A DNA stretch of 31,563 bases, from positions 1 through 31,563 of the forward strand of contig JANLYQ010000129.1 of assembly GCA_031365725.1 (NCBI GenBank), given 5' to 3'. The translations under genes and the position numbers were made by a program. Positions 1 to 8,158 of this stretch are shown here, one piece after another (the first letter of the stretch is position 1; the number at the start of each line of letters is the position of its first letter). Source of the DNA: JANLYQ01 sp031365725 (GTDB lineage: Bacteria; Actinomycetota; Actinomycetes; JACCUZ01). The notes under the pieces were generated by a model. The model searched no databases, was not told where the DNA came from, and was given only the letters and a program-made list of their open reading frames with translations.

Positions 1-605
1 GCCAGCTCCGCGTCAGCGCGCGCCCGGTCGGCGGTGGTGAGGCAGGCGGTCTCCCGGGCGATGATCGTGGCCCGCCACTCACTGATGTCCCCGGCCTGGA
101 GCGCGGCCATCGTGCGGGGCAGCTCGGCGGTCAACGCGTGGGCCAGGCCCAGGTGCCGGCCGCCGCGGAACGGGGAGTCCCGCCGGGCCAGCGCGACCTG
201 GGCGCCGATCCCTTGCCCGACCCGGTCCGCCGGCACCCGGCCTGCCCGCTGCTCCGCCCGTTGGGACACCGCGAAGTCCGCAGTCACCACCGCCTGCGCC
301 GCGGCGGCGGCGGACTTCAGCCGCTCCACCAGCTCGAGCTGGGTGACCCGCTCCGCATCCCCCACCGCCCGCTCCAACCCGGCCAACGCCGCGATCCAGG
401 AGGCCACCGATCCCGTGGTCAGCGCTGGGGCCGCGGAGGGAGCTGCCGCGAAGGACCGTGCGGTGCACGCGGAGGCCCCCGTGGCAGGGGCCGCAGCGGA
501 TTCTGTGCGGGAGTGAGCAGGGGTTGAAGCCGCGCCGACGGTAAGCGCGGCGGTCGCGACAGGCATAGCGGTGTCACCTACTGGCGTCACCATATTGTCG
601 AACAT
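1..605 (-). CDS. DUF222 (13E12 repeat) protein, probable HNH endonuclease, N-terminal part
   Basis: The minus strand is open from an ATG at 605 to the window edge, about 201 codons with no stop, so the gene is cut by the edge. The first 60 or so residues are Ala/Thr/Ser rich. The rest has the helical DUF222 pattern, with pieces such as LERAVGDAERVTQLELVERL, AAAAAQAVVTADFAV, GRHLGLAHAL and ISEWRATIIARET. Members of this family usually end in an HNH nuclease domain, which would lie beyond position 1 and is not seen. Alternative starts are ATG 593 and ATG 554, and none has a clear ribosome binding site. The 605 start lies inside a perfect LexA-type palindrome, so the gene is probably DNA-damage regulated, as several M. 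tuberculosis 13E12 genes are thought to be. These families are multicopy and often mobile or repeated. Confidence 0.8.
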   Translation of the reverse strand, partial: MFDNMVTPVGDTAMPVATAALTVGAASTPAHSRTESAAAPATGASACTARSFAAAPSAAPALTTGSVASWIAALAGLERAVGDAERVTQLELVERLKSAAAAAQAVVTADFAVSQRAEQRAGRVPADRVGQGIGAQVALARRDSPFRGGRHLGLAHALTAELPRTMAALQAGDISEWRATIIARETACLTTADRARADAEL

Positions 606-613
606 GTGTTCGA
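598..613. promoter_or_regulatory. SOS box (LexA operator)
   Basis: The 16 bases read TCGAACATGTGTTCGA. This fits the actinobacterial LexA consensus TCGAAC-N4-GTTCGA, with both half sites perfect. It covers the ATG at 605-603 of the leftward DUF222 gene, so bound LexA would sit on the translation start and close to any promoter. Function is inferred from the match. Confidence 0.8.
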
Positions 614-1131
614 TTCTACGCCTGTGGGCGCCAGCAGACAACACTCCACACAATCTGTGGACAAAGGTCTGCAACGCGGTCGACCTGGCGGGACACCCGT
701 GGCGACGCCCGCACCGGTTGTGGGGAGCCATCGATGCTCGGTGCCTCGGACCGGTTCGCCCAACGTCGCGGCGCCGTACTTTCTCAGCGGCGAGGGGCGA
801 CGGGTCGGGCGCTGATGGCCCGCCCTGGTCCAGACGAGATTCCCGCCGCGACACTCAAAGGCTCGCCGGAGGCGCTCGACGACTGCGGCCTTCGGCCTGT
901 CCTCCGCGTCAGGGATGGACTCGCTAAAGACCACGATGCCGTTGCACGGCGACAAGTGGCTTCGGCATTGATGCGGAGAGGACCTCCGTCATCCCGATGC
1001 GGCACGTTGGTTCTGTCAAGGAGTCGGGCTTGTGTCCCTCCCCTGTGCGGGTCCAGCCTCGCCAGGAACGGTCGACGCTCTCAATCATGATCTTCCGAGG
1101 GTAGTGCCGCCTCACCGGGCGAGGTCGTCTG
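614..1131. other. Intergenic stretch with no supported gene
   Basis: About 520 bases separate the SOS box from the stop codon of the MttB-family gene. Open frames exist on both strands (for example minus 587-955), but none gives a recognisable protein or a convincing start, and they contradict each other. An imperfect inverted repeat (CCTC/GAGG) near 1110-1124 could be a weak terminator for the leftward gene. I see no tRNA or insertion-sequence ends. It may hold decayed sequence. Confidence 0.5.
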
Positions 1132-2571
1132 TCAGTCGCCGAGCTCGGCCCGCCGCCGGACGACATACTCCTCGAGCTCTTGACGGATCGCGTCGTCCAG
1201 GGCCGGCTGCTGGTACTCGTCGAGCCGCTTCTTCCACACGTCGGTGGCGCGGGCGGCGGCGTCCTTGGCCCCGGTCCGCATCCACTTCTCGTAGTTGTCG
1301 GAGTTGGACAGGAAGGGCCGGTAGAAGCAGGTGCGGAAACGCTCCATGGTATGCGCGGCACCGAGGAAATGGCCGCCGTGGCCGACCTCCTCGTGGGCGC
1401 CGAACGCCAGCGACTCCTCGGTGATCTCCAGCGGAGTGAACTCCACCTGCAGCATCTCCAGGATCTGCACGTCGACGATGAACTTCTCGTAGCACGCGAC
1501 GAGACCACCATCGAGCCAGCCAGCGGTGTGCATGACCCAGTTGATGCCGGCGAGGAACGTCGGCAGCATCGTCATCAGACCCTCGTAGCCGGCCTGCGCG
1601 TCGGGCATCTGGCTCGACGTCAGGCCACCTCCCGAACGCACCGGCAGGCCGAAGTGACGCGCGATCTGGCCGGTGCACAGCAGGCCGATCGCTGACTCCG
1701 GGGTGCCGAACTGGGGCGAGCCGGACTGCATGTCGATGTTGGACAGGAACGAGCCGAAGACAACGGGACATCCCGGGCGGATCAGCTGCGCCAGCGCGAT
1801 GCCGGTCAGCGCCTCAGCCATCTGCTGGGCAAGAGCGGCCGGGATCGAGACCGGCGACATGGCGCCCATCAGCAGGAACGGTGTGAGCACGACGGCCTGG
1901 TTGGCGGCGCAGTACTCGAACTGCGCGTCGAGCATCCGGTCGTCCCAGCGAAGCGGCGAGTTGCAGTTGATCAGCGACAGCGTGGCCGGCGTTGCCTCGA
2001 TCGACTCCCGCCCACCGAACAGGATCTCGGTCATCCGCAACGTGTCAGCAGCATTGACGCCGGACACCACGTTGCCCATGTAGACCTTGTCGGTCAGCGT
2101 CTGAAGCGCGTAGGTCATGTCGAGGTGCCGCGAGTCCAGGGGCGCATCGTTGGGCTCACAGATCACTCCCCCGGCTGAGTCGAGCACCGCAAAACTCTGC
2201 GCCAGCTTGGTGAAGTTGCGAAAGTCGTCCATCGTCGCGTCGCGGCGCACGTCGCCCTCACGGACGAACGGGGGACCGTAGACACCGCCGAAGGACATCG
2301 AGTCGCCGCCGACGTGGATCGTGTTGGCGGGATTCCGCGCCTGTACGTCGAACTCGCGGGGCGCCTTCGCGACCTGTTCGAGGATGAAGTCCGGGTCGAA
2401 CTTCACGTTGTTCTCCTCGACCGTCTGCCCAGCCGCGCGAAACAGGTCGAGCGCGCGATCGGACATGAACTCCACGCCGATCTCGCTGACGAGGCGCTTC
2501 CAGCCACGGTCAAGGGTCTCCATCGCCTCGGCCGAGAGGATCTCGTAGCGCGGCATGGCGTTGCGGAACAT
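1132..2571 (-). CDS. MttB-family (non-pyrrolysine) amine:corrinoid methyltransferase
   Basis: This 479-residue protein resembles the trimethylamine methyltransferase (MttB/COG5598) superfamily. Family hallmarks include DFILEQVAKAPREF near residue 61, the central TLSLINCNSPLRWD near 197 and GGLTSSQMPDAQAGYE near 315-330. The last is the region that carries pyrrolysine in archaeal MttB. The frame is continuous with no in-frame amber codon, so this is the non-Pyl type, like the MtgB, MtpB, MtcB and MtyB enzymes that demethylate glycine betaine, proline betaine, carnitine or gamma-butyrobetaine. It would move a methyl group from the substrate to the Co(I) corrinoid of the neighbouring corrinoid protein. 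I chose ATG 2571 because GGAGG lies four bases upstream; an ATG at 2616 lacks this. It is divergent from the IclR operon. The substrate cannot be told from sequence. Confidence 0.9.
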   Translation of the reverse strand: MFRNAMPRYEILSAEAMETLDRGWKRLVSEIGVEFMSDRALDLFRAAGQTVEENNVKFDPDFILEQVAKAPREFDVQARNPANTIHVGGDSMSFGGVYGPPFVREGDVRRDATMDDFRNFTKLAQSFAVLDSAGGVICEPNDAPLDSRHLDMTYALQTLTDKVYMGNVVSGVNAADTLRMTEILFGGRESIEATPATLSLINCNSPLRWDDRMLDAQFEYCAANQAVVLTPFLLMGAMSPVSIPAALAQQMAEALTGIALAQLIRPGCPVVFGSFLSNIDMQSGSPQFGTPESAIGLLCTGQIARHFGLPVRSGGGLTSSQMPDAQAGYEGLMTMLPTFLAGINWVMHTAGWLDGGLVACYEKFIVDVQILEMLQVEFTPLEITEESLAFGAHEEVGHGGHFLGAAHTMERFRTCFYRPFLSNSDNYEKWMRTGAKDAAARATDVWKKRLDEYQQPALDDAIRQELEEYVVRRRAELGD

Positions 2572-2617
2572 CGGGCCTCCAGGGCGGGGGTTGCTGCCTC
2601 GTCCGTGCATCGACACC

Positions 2618-2647
2618 TTGACGCTGTCGCGGCCGCGATCCTACGCT
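2618..2647 (+). promoter_or_regulatory. Putative promoter of the iclR-corrinoid operon
   Basis: TTGACG at 2618-2623 and TACGCT at 2642-2647 are 18 bases apart, a reasonable housekeeping-type promoter, and would give a leader of about 35 bases before the GTG at 2689. On the opposite strand TAGGAT (plus 2638-2643) could serve the mttB-like gene, so the two promoters would overlap in the 117-base divergent region. The IclR protein probably binds here, but I see no clear operator. Confidence 0.4.
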
Positions 2648-2688
2648 TACTCCGTGAGACACCGCTCCCACATCGTGGAACTCTGATC

Positions 2689-3533
2689 GTGGCGCCCGCA
2701 ACGACCTCGTCGACCGCCGGCAGCCAGGCCGTCGACCGCGCCGCGGCGCTGGTTGCGCTCGTCGTCGAGTCCGACGGACCACGCACCTTCACCTCCCTCG
2801 TCGACGAGCTCGGCCTCCCGCGGTCCACCACCTCGCGCCTGCTGCTGGCGCTAGAGCGCGCCCGGCTCGTCCATCGCGATGCGGCGGGACACTTCCGCCC
2901 CGGCGCCCTCTTCGCCCTGTACGCCGCCGGCCCCGACGCGACGGCGGACCTCGCCGCCCTGGCCGCGCCGACCCTCGAACGTCTCGGGGAACTGACCGGG
3001 GAGACGGTGAACCTCGCCGTCGCCCGTGGCGACACGATCGTGCAGATCGCCCAGGTCGACAGCCAGTTCCTGCTTGGGGCGACCAACTGGGTCGGTGTCG
3101 ACGTACCGTCGCACTGCTCGGCGCTGGGAAAGGCCCTGCTTGCCGCCGACGGCATGGCGTTGCCCTCGGGACCCCTCGAGTCGCGCACCGACGCCTCGAT
3201 CACGACCCGTGCTGCCCTCGACCGCGAGCTCACCGACGTACGTCGTCGTGGCTATGCCGTGGCGTGGGAGGAGCTGGAGCCGGGCCTCGTCGCGGTCGCC
3301 GCCGCCGTCCGGGAACAGGGGCCAGCGGTCGCCGCACTCTCGGTCTCCGGGCCCACCGCGCGACTCACCCGCTCCCGGGTCACCGCGATCGGCAAGCTGC
3401 TCGTCACCGAAGCCGACGCGCTCTCCCAGTTGCTGCATGCGCGAACCAACTTTCCTCGCACGCCCCCCGCTGTTCGCTCCACACCGAAGGCCCCCGCGCG
3501 AGTCCCGCGCATGTCCACGAAGGAAGGCGCAGC

Positions 3534-3537
<4 letters not shown>
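2689..3537 (+). CDS. IclR-family transcriptional regulator
   Basis: This 282-residue protein has an N-terminal winged helix (around residues 10-60), including FTSLVDELGLPRSTTSRLLL followed by a wing ending in HRDAAGHFRPG. The IclR effector domain follows, with LTGETVNLAVARGDTIVQIA and VPSHCSALGKALLA, where a small ligand would bind. The frame stays open upstream, but that part is antisense to the mttB-like gene. I take GTG 2689 as the start because GTGGAA lies eight bases upstream and homology begins just after it. It opens the rightward operon and its stop overlaps the next start as ATGA. A role as the substrate-sensing switch of the methyltransferase island follows from position. A basic, proline-rich C-terminal tail of about 30 residues is unusual. 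Confidence 0.88.
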
Positions 3538-4203
<666 letters not shown>

Positions 4204-4208
<5 letters not shown>

Positions 4209-4236
4209 CCTGACCTGACCTGACCTGACCTGACCT
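4204..4236 (+). repeat. Six-copy CCTGA pentanucleotide tandem repeat
   Basis: CCTGA occurs six times without interruption (4204-4233), followed by CCT. The first TGA is the stop codon of the corrinoid-protein gene. Because the period of 5 is not a multiple of 3, the array has TGA in all three frames. It fills most of the gap before the next gene and may vary in copy number by slippage. Confidence 0.95.
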
Positions 4237-4283
4237 TCCGCCCGACCAGCGCACCATCCCTGCACCGCCACTCGAGGAGCACC

Positions 4284-5147
4284 ATGCACACCGTCCTGCG
4301 GTCCGCGACCAAGGAAATCGTGATCGGACCGGACCAGCCGTTCTGCATCATCGGCGAGCGGCTCAACCCGACGGGGCGACCGAAGTTCCAGCTCGAGCTG
4401 CGCGCCGACGACCTGTCGCGGGTGCTCGTCGACGTGGCCGAGCAGGTCGCCGGCGGCGCGACGATGCTCGACATCAACATGGGCGTGCCGCTGACCGACG
4501 AGGCCGACCTGTTGTCGCGCACCGTCAAACTGGTGCAGCAGCACACCGACCTGCCGCTGTGTCTCGACTCCTCGGTCGTGGAGGCGTTAGAGGCAGGCCT
4601 CTCGGCGTACGAGGGAAAGGCGCTCGTGAACTCCGTCACCGGGGAGAAGCAGCGGCTCGACGAGATCCTCCCGCTGGTCAAGGCCCACGGTGCCGCGGTC
4701 ATCGCGCTGCCGAACGAGGAGGACGAGATCCCCGAGGACCCGCGGAAGCGGCTCGAGATCACCCGCAAGATCATCGACATCGCTGTGGGGACCTACGAGA
4801 TCCCGATCGAGGACATCCTCATCGACCCGCTGGCGATGCCCGTCGGTGCTGACTCGACGCTGGTGATGAAGACACTCGAGGCGATCTGGCTCATCCGCGA
4901 GGAGTTCGGCGTCAACATGACCCTCGGCGCGTCCAACGTGAGCTTCGGCATGCCCGGGCGCCACGTGCTCGGCTCGACGTTCCTGCCGATGGCGATGGCG
5001 ATGGGCCTGACCAGCGCGATCATGGACTGCCGCACCCCGGAGATGGTCGAGCACGTGCGTGCCGCCGACCTGATGCTGGGCAACGACGAGTGGGGCGCGA
5101 AGTGGATCGCCGCGCACCGCGCCAAGCTGGCGCAGCAGAAGGCGTGA
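4284..5147 (+). CDS. Methyltetrahydrofolate:corrinoid methyltransferase (MtgA/MtqA-like)
   Basis: This 287-residue protein has the pterin-binding (DHPS-like) TIM-barrel fold of methyl-THF:corrinoid methyltransferases. Motifs are IIGERLNPTGR at 22-32, MLDINMGVP at 61-69, LCLDSS at 92-97 and LVNSVTGEK at 114-122, with GASNVSFGMPGR near 230-242, all typical of AcsE/MtgA proteins and the MetH pterin domain. It would transfer the methyl group between the corrinoid protein and tetrahydrofolate in the cytoplasm; in a demethylation pathway it makes methyl-THF. ATG 4284 follows GAGGAG with a five-base spacer. The stop overlaps the GTG of the activator gene (GTGA). Confidence 0.92.
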   Translation: MHTVLRSATKEIVIGPDQPFCIIGERLNPTGRPKFQLELRADDLSRVLVDVAEQVAGGATMLDINMGVPLTDEADLLSRTVKLVQQHTDLPLCLDSSVVEALEAGLSAYEGKALVNSVTGEKQRLDEILPLVKAHGAAVIALPNEEDEIPEDPRKRLEITRKIIDIAVGTYEIPIEDILIDPLAMPVGADSTLVMKTLEAIWLIREEFGVNMTLGASNVSFGMPGRHVLGSTFLPMAMAMGLTSAIMDCRTPEMVEHVRAADLMLGNDEWGAKWIAAHRAKLAQQKA

Positions 5148-7105
5148 CCTCGACGCCCGGTGAGGACGGTCCACCGGACCGCGACACCTACCTGCGCGAG
5201 GGTCTGCTCGGTGAGCACCCGCCCTCAGGCGGCGCGGTGCCCTCGGCCCGGCGCGGTGCTCCCGACGAAACCGGACGAGTGCGCATCTCGTTCACCCCCA
5301 GCGGCCGTGAGGTGCGGGTGCCCTCCGGTGTCACGGTGTTCGACGCAGCGAGCTGGAACGGCATCGCCATCGACTCCACCTGCGGCGGCCACGGCACCTG
5401 CAAGAAGTGCAAGGTGCAGGTTGTCGACGGCACGATGCCGGTGGCCCGCCTCGACTCGCGCGCCTTCACGGCCGAGGAGCTGAGAGCAGGCTGGCGACTC
5501 GCCTGCCTTGCTCCGGCTGAGCGCGACGTCGTCGTCGACGTGCCGCCGATGACCACTCGACCCAAGGCCGCGACCGTCGGCGTCGGACGTCAGGTCATCC
5601 TGCGACCCGCCGTGCAGAAGCGCTGTGTCACCCTCGTAGAGCCGACCCTGTCCGACCAGGCAACCGACCTCGCCCGGCTGCTCGCCGCGATGGACGACCT
5701 CGAGCTGCGGGTCGATCTCCATGCCGTACGCCGGTTGCCCACGGTGCTGCGTGCGGGCGACTTCACCGTCACCGCGGTGGTCGTCGACGACGTCCTGATC
5801 GACGTCGAGCCGGGCGACACTAGCGAGCGCCGCTTTGCCGTGGCCATCGATCTCGGCACCACGACCGTGGTGGCCTCGCTGCTCGACCTCGCGACCGGCA
5901 CCCCGGTCGCGGTCTCCTCGATGCTCAACAAGCAGCAACCTTTCGGTGGCGACGTGATCACCCGCATCAGCGCCACGATGATGGACCCGCTCGCCCTGGG
6001 CCGGCTCACCACTGCAGCGCACGACACGATGCGCGAGCTGGTCGCCGAGGTCTGCGCCGAGGGCGAGGTCGACCCGGCCGAGGTCTATGAGATCGCCATG
6101 GCGGGCAACGCCACCATGACCCAGATCGCGCTCGGCATCGACCCGGAGCCGCTAGGGGTGGCGCCGTTCGTCATGGCGGCCGCGTCGTTCCCTGACGTGC
6201 TCGCTGCCGACCTCGGCATCGCCGTGCACCCGCGCGCCCGCGCCTATCTCTTCCCTTCTCTCGGTGCCTATGTCGGCGGCGACATCGTGGCCGGCATGCT
6301 CGCCTCCGGCATGGACCGAGACAAGCGGCTGCGGCTGTTCATCGACGTCGGTACCAACTGCGAGATCGTCCTCGGCGACAGCAGTCGCCTGCTCTCCACC
6401 GCAGCACCCGCGGGTCCTGCCTTCGAGGGCGCTGCGATCCGCTGCGGCATGCGCGCCGCCGAGGGTGCCGTCGAGGTCGTCAAGGTCAGCGCCGACGGCA
6501 CCGTCGACCTGCAGGTCATCGGTGACACCGAGCCGATGGGGCTGTGCGGCTCGGGTCTGGTAGACGCGGTCGCCGCGCTGGTGTCGGTCGGACTGCTTGA
6601 CGGCACCGGCCGGCTGATGGCCGCCGACCTGGCCCGTGAGCAGCTGCCGGCGCTGGCCGACCGGCTCTGCGAGATCGCCGGCGAGCGCATCTTCGTCCTG
6701 GCCTGGAAGGGTGAGATCGGCGACGTCACCGACGCGGTCTACCTCTCCCAACGTGATGTCCGTGAGCTGCAGTTCGCCAAGGCTGCGATCGCCACGGGCT
6801 GGCGGCTGCTGCTCGAGGAGTACGGTCGCGAGGTCGGCGACATCATGCAGGTGCTGCTGGCCGGATCATTCGGCTCCTATCTCTCCCCCGCCAGTGCGGT
6901 GCGCATCGGCCTGGTGCCCGACATCCCTCTGCTGCGCATCATCAGCGCCGGCAACGTCGCCGGCGAGGGCGCGAAGATGACCCTGCTGTCGGTGCGCGAA
7001 CGCGCCGGTGCGCAGACGCTGCTCGAGGAGGTGGCCTATGTCGAGCTCTCGGACCGTCCCGACTTCAACGACCGATTCATCGACCAGCTCTCCTTCCCCG
7101 TCTGA
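5144..7105 (+). CDS. ASKHA-domain [2Fe-2S] reductive activator of corrinoid proteins (RACo/RamA-like, DUF4445)
   Basis: This protein has 653 residues. A disordered N-terminus (1-45) precedes a plant-type ferredoxin domain with STCGGHGTCKKC and a later RLACLA; Cys 80, 86, 89 and 121 would bind a [2Fe-2S] cluster. A middle domain follows. From about 231 an ASKHA ATPase-like domain shows AIDLGTTTVVASL, AGNATMTQIALG, FIDVGTNCEIVL, GLCGSGLVDA and VLLAGSFGSYL. RACo and RamA proteins re-reduce inactive Co(II) corrinoid to Co(I) with ATP, so this would maintain the corrinoid protein two genes upstream. RACo has a 2Fe-2S cluster whereas archaeal RamA has 4Fe-4S; this one is RACo-like. GTG 5144 overlaps the preceding stop. 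A later GTG at residue 46 would remove the tail. Confidence 0.92.
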   Translation: MTSTPGEDGPPDRDTYLREGLLGEHPPSGGAVPSARRGAPDETGRVRISFTPSGREVRVPSGVTVFDAASWNGIAIDSTCGGHGTCKKCKVQVVDGTMPVARLDSRAFTAEELRAGWRLACLAPAERDVVVDVPPMTTRPKAATVGVGRQVILRPAVQKRCVTLVEPTLSDQATDLARLLAAMDDLELRVDLHAVRRLPTVLRAGDFTVTAVVVDDVLIDVEPGDTSERRFAVAIDLGTTTVVASLLDLATGTPVAVSSMLNKQQPFGGDVITRISATMMDPLALGRLTTAAHDTMRELVAEVCAEGEVDPAEVYEIAMAGNATMTQIALGIDPEPLGVAPFVMAAASFPDVLAADLGIAVHPRARAYLFPSLGAYVGGDIVAGMLASGMDRDKRLRLFIDVGTNCEIVLGDSSRLLSTAAPAGPAFEGAAIRCGMRAAEGAVEVVKVSADGTVDLQVIGDTEPMGLCGSGLVDAVAALVSVGLLDGTGRLMAADLAREQLPALADRLCEIAGERIFVLAWKGEIGDVTDAVYLSQRDVRELQFAKAAIATGWRLLLEEYGREVGDIMQVLLAGSFGSYLSPASAVRIGLVPDIPLLRIISAGNVAGEGAKMTLLSVRERAGAQTLLEEVAYVELSDRPDFNDRFIDQLSFPV

Positions 7106-7109
7106 GGGC

Positions 7110-7709
7110 GTGCCGACGGGCTACCGCACCGCCGTGGTCGCCTGCGGTGCGTTGGCCACGCACGTGGCCGACATCGCCGCCCGCCGCGGCTGGCCGGTCG
7201 ACGTGCACCCGCTGCCACCGCTGCTGCACAACCAGCCGCAGCTGATCGCGCCGGCCGTCGCAGCCACCGTCACCGGGCTGCGCGGCCGCTATGCCCGCGT
7301 CGCCGTCGGCTACGCCGACTGCGGGACCTACGGCGCCCTCGACGAGGTCTGCCGCGACCTCGGTGTCGCGCGACTGGCCGGGTCGCACTGCTACGACATC
7401 TTCGCCGGCCGGGCCGAGCTCGCGGCCATGTCGGAGGCCGAGCCGGGCACCTACTGGCTCACCGACTTCCTCGTCCGCTCGTTCCAGCGCAGCGTGGTCG
7501 TCGAGCTCGGCCTCGACCGGCACCCCGAGCTGCGCGAGGACTACTTCCGGCACTACACCCGCGTCGTCTGGCTCGCCCAGCGCCCGACCGCCGAGCTGCA
7601 GCACGCCGCCGAGGACGCTGCTGCCGTGCTCGGACTACCGCTGAAGGTGCGCCAGGTGGGCGATGAGGGACTCGAGCGCGAGCTCGCTGCGCTGGTCGCG
7701 CCGGCCTGA
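7110..7709 (+). CDS. DUF1638-family protein
   Basis: This 199-residue protein begins with the typical VVACGALA (Cys 12) and has VGYADCGTYGALDEVC (Cys 71 and 81) and GSHCYDIF (Cys 94). The conserved cysteines suggest a metal site or redox role, but no activity is established to my knowledge. From memory, DUF1638 genes often sit beside corrinoid methyltransferase genes, and here it is the last gene of the operon, four bases after the activator stop. I chose GTG 7110 because homology starts there and it avoids a 24-codon serine-rich extension from ATG 7038 that overlaps the previous gene. A hairpin follows about 30 bases downstream. Confidence 0.8.
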   Translation: MPTGYRTAVVACGALATHVADIAARRGWPVDVHPLPPLLHNQPQLIAPAVAATVTGLRGRYARVAVGYADCGTYGALDEVCRDLGVARLAGSHCYDIFAGRAELAAMSEAEPGTYWLTDFLVRSFQRSVVVELGLDRHPELREDYFRHYTRVVWLAQRPTAELQHAAEDAAAVLGLPLKVRQVGDEGLERELAALVAPA

Positions 7710-7738
7710 GTCTCCGCCACAGCACCCTCATCCACAAA

Positions 7739-7761
7739 GGGACGTTCCGCGGAAACGTCCC
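7739..7761 (+). terminator. Hairpin after the corrinoid operon
   Basis: GGGACGTT (7739-7746) and AACGTCCC (7754-7761) form an 8-bp stem with a 7-base loop; the centre is also a palindrome, TTCCGCGGAA. It starts 30 bases after the DUF1638 stop. There is no T-run, which is common for actinobacterial terminators. Confidence 0.55.
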
Positions 7762-7807
7762 ACTCTCAGCCCTTGAGACGCGCCGGCTCCGGGTGCGGAT
7801 TTCTCAC

Positions 7808-7855
7808 GATCGGAGTGTCTGGGGGTGTGGGCCCGCGCTAGAAGGCCCTCCGATC
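7808..7855. repeat. 8-bp inverted repeat in the convergent gap
   Basis: GATCGGAG (7808-7815) and CTCCGATC (7848-7855) are perfect arms around a G-rich 32-base loop. It could be a second, weaker terminator or a leftover of inserted DNA. Confidence 0.35.
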
Positions 7856-7878
7856 ATGCAGAAAGGGGCCGGCGATGC

Positions 7879-8100
7879 TCAGCAGCCGAGTGGTCCGGCA
7901 CCGCGGTGACGAAGGTCGCACCAGGAGCCGCCCGGGCCGCGCGTCAGCTCCCAGGCGTCGGGAACGTCAGAGTCCACCAGAAGCCGCGCAAGGCGTCGGG
8001 TCCGCTCGTTCGCCTCACCGTCGAGCTTCCCACGGTCCGCGTCGACGGCAGGGTCCCGAACAGGCATCGCGTGCCTGACGAGGATGAGCGAGGACGTCAC
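7879..8100 (-). pseudogene. Remnant of a histidine phosphatase (phosphoglycerate mutase-like) gene
   Basis: A 73-codon frame starts like a histidine phosphatase: SLILVRHAMPVRDPAVDADR, with the phosphate-accepting Arg-His (LVRHA) near residue 9. Similarity fades after about residue 43. The rest of the roughly 170-200-residue domain, including the second catalytic His, is absent, because a stop occurs at 7879. This points to a truncated or decayed gene. It lies in the 450-base gap between two convergent operons, on the same strand as and downstream of the MTHFR gene. The identification rests on one motif and its surroundings, so it could be a short expressed protein or chance. Confidence 0.5.
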
Positions 8101-8158
8101 GACGGTCAGACTGCCAGCCCCGACCGGGCCAAGGCATCGGACGACATGTGAACCCGAG

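Noticed and set aside
587..955. 122-codon minus-strand frame next to the DUF222 gene
   Set aside because: No recognised motif; it overlaps the start region and SOS box of a better supported gene, and competing frames exist on the other strand.
1132..2571. Pyrrolysine-containing MttB
   Set aside because: There is no in-frame amber codon at the expected position; the stretch SSQMPDAQAGYE reads through with ordinary codons, and no pyl genes are present.
2314..2688. Extended N-terminus of the IclR protein
   Set aside because: The extension is antisense to the well-supported mttB-like gene; homology to IclR starts after GTG 2689.
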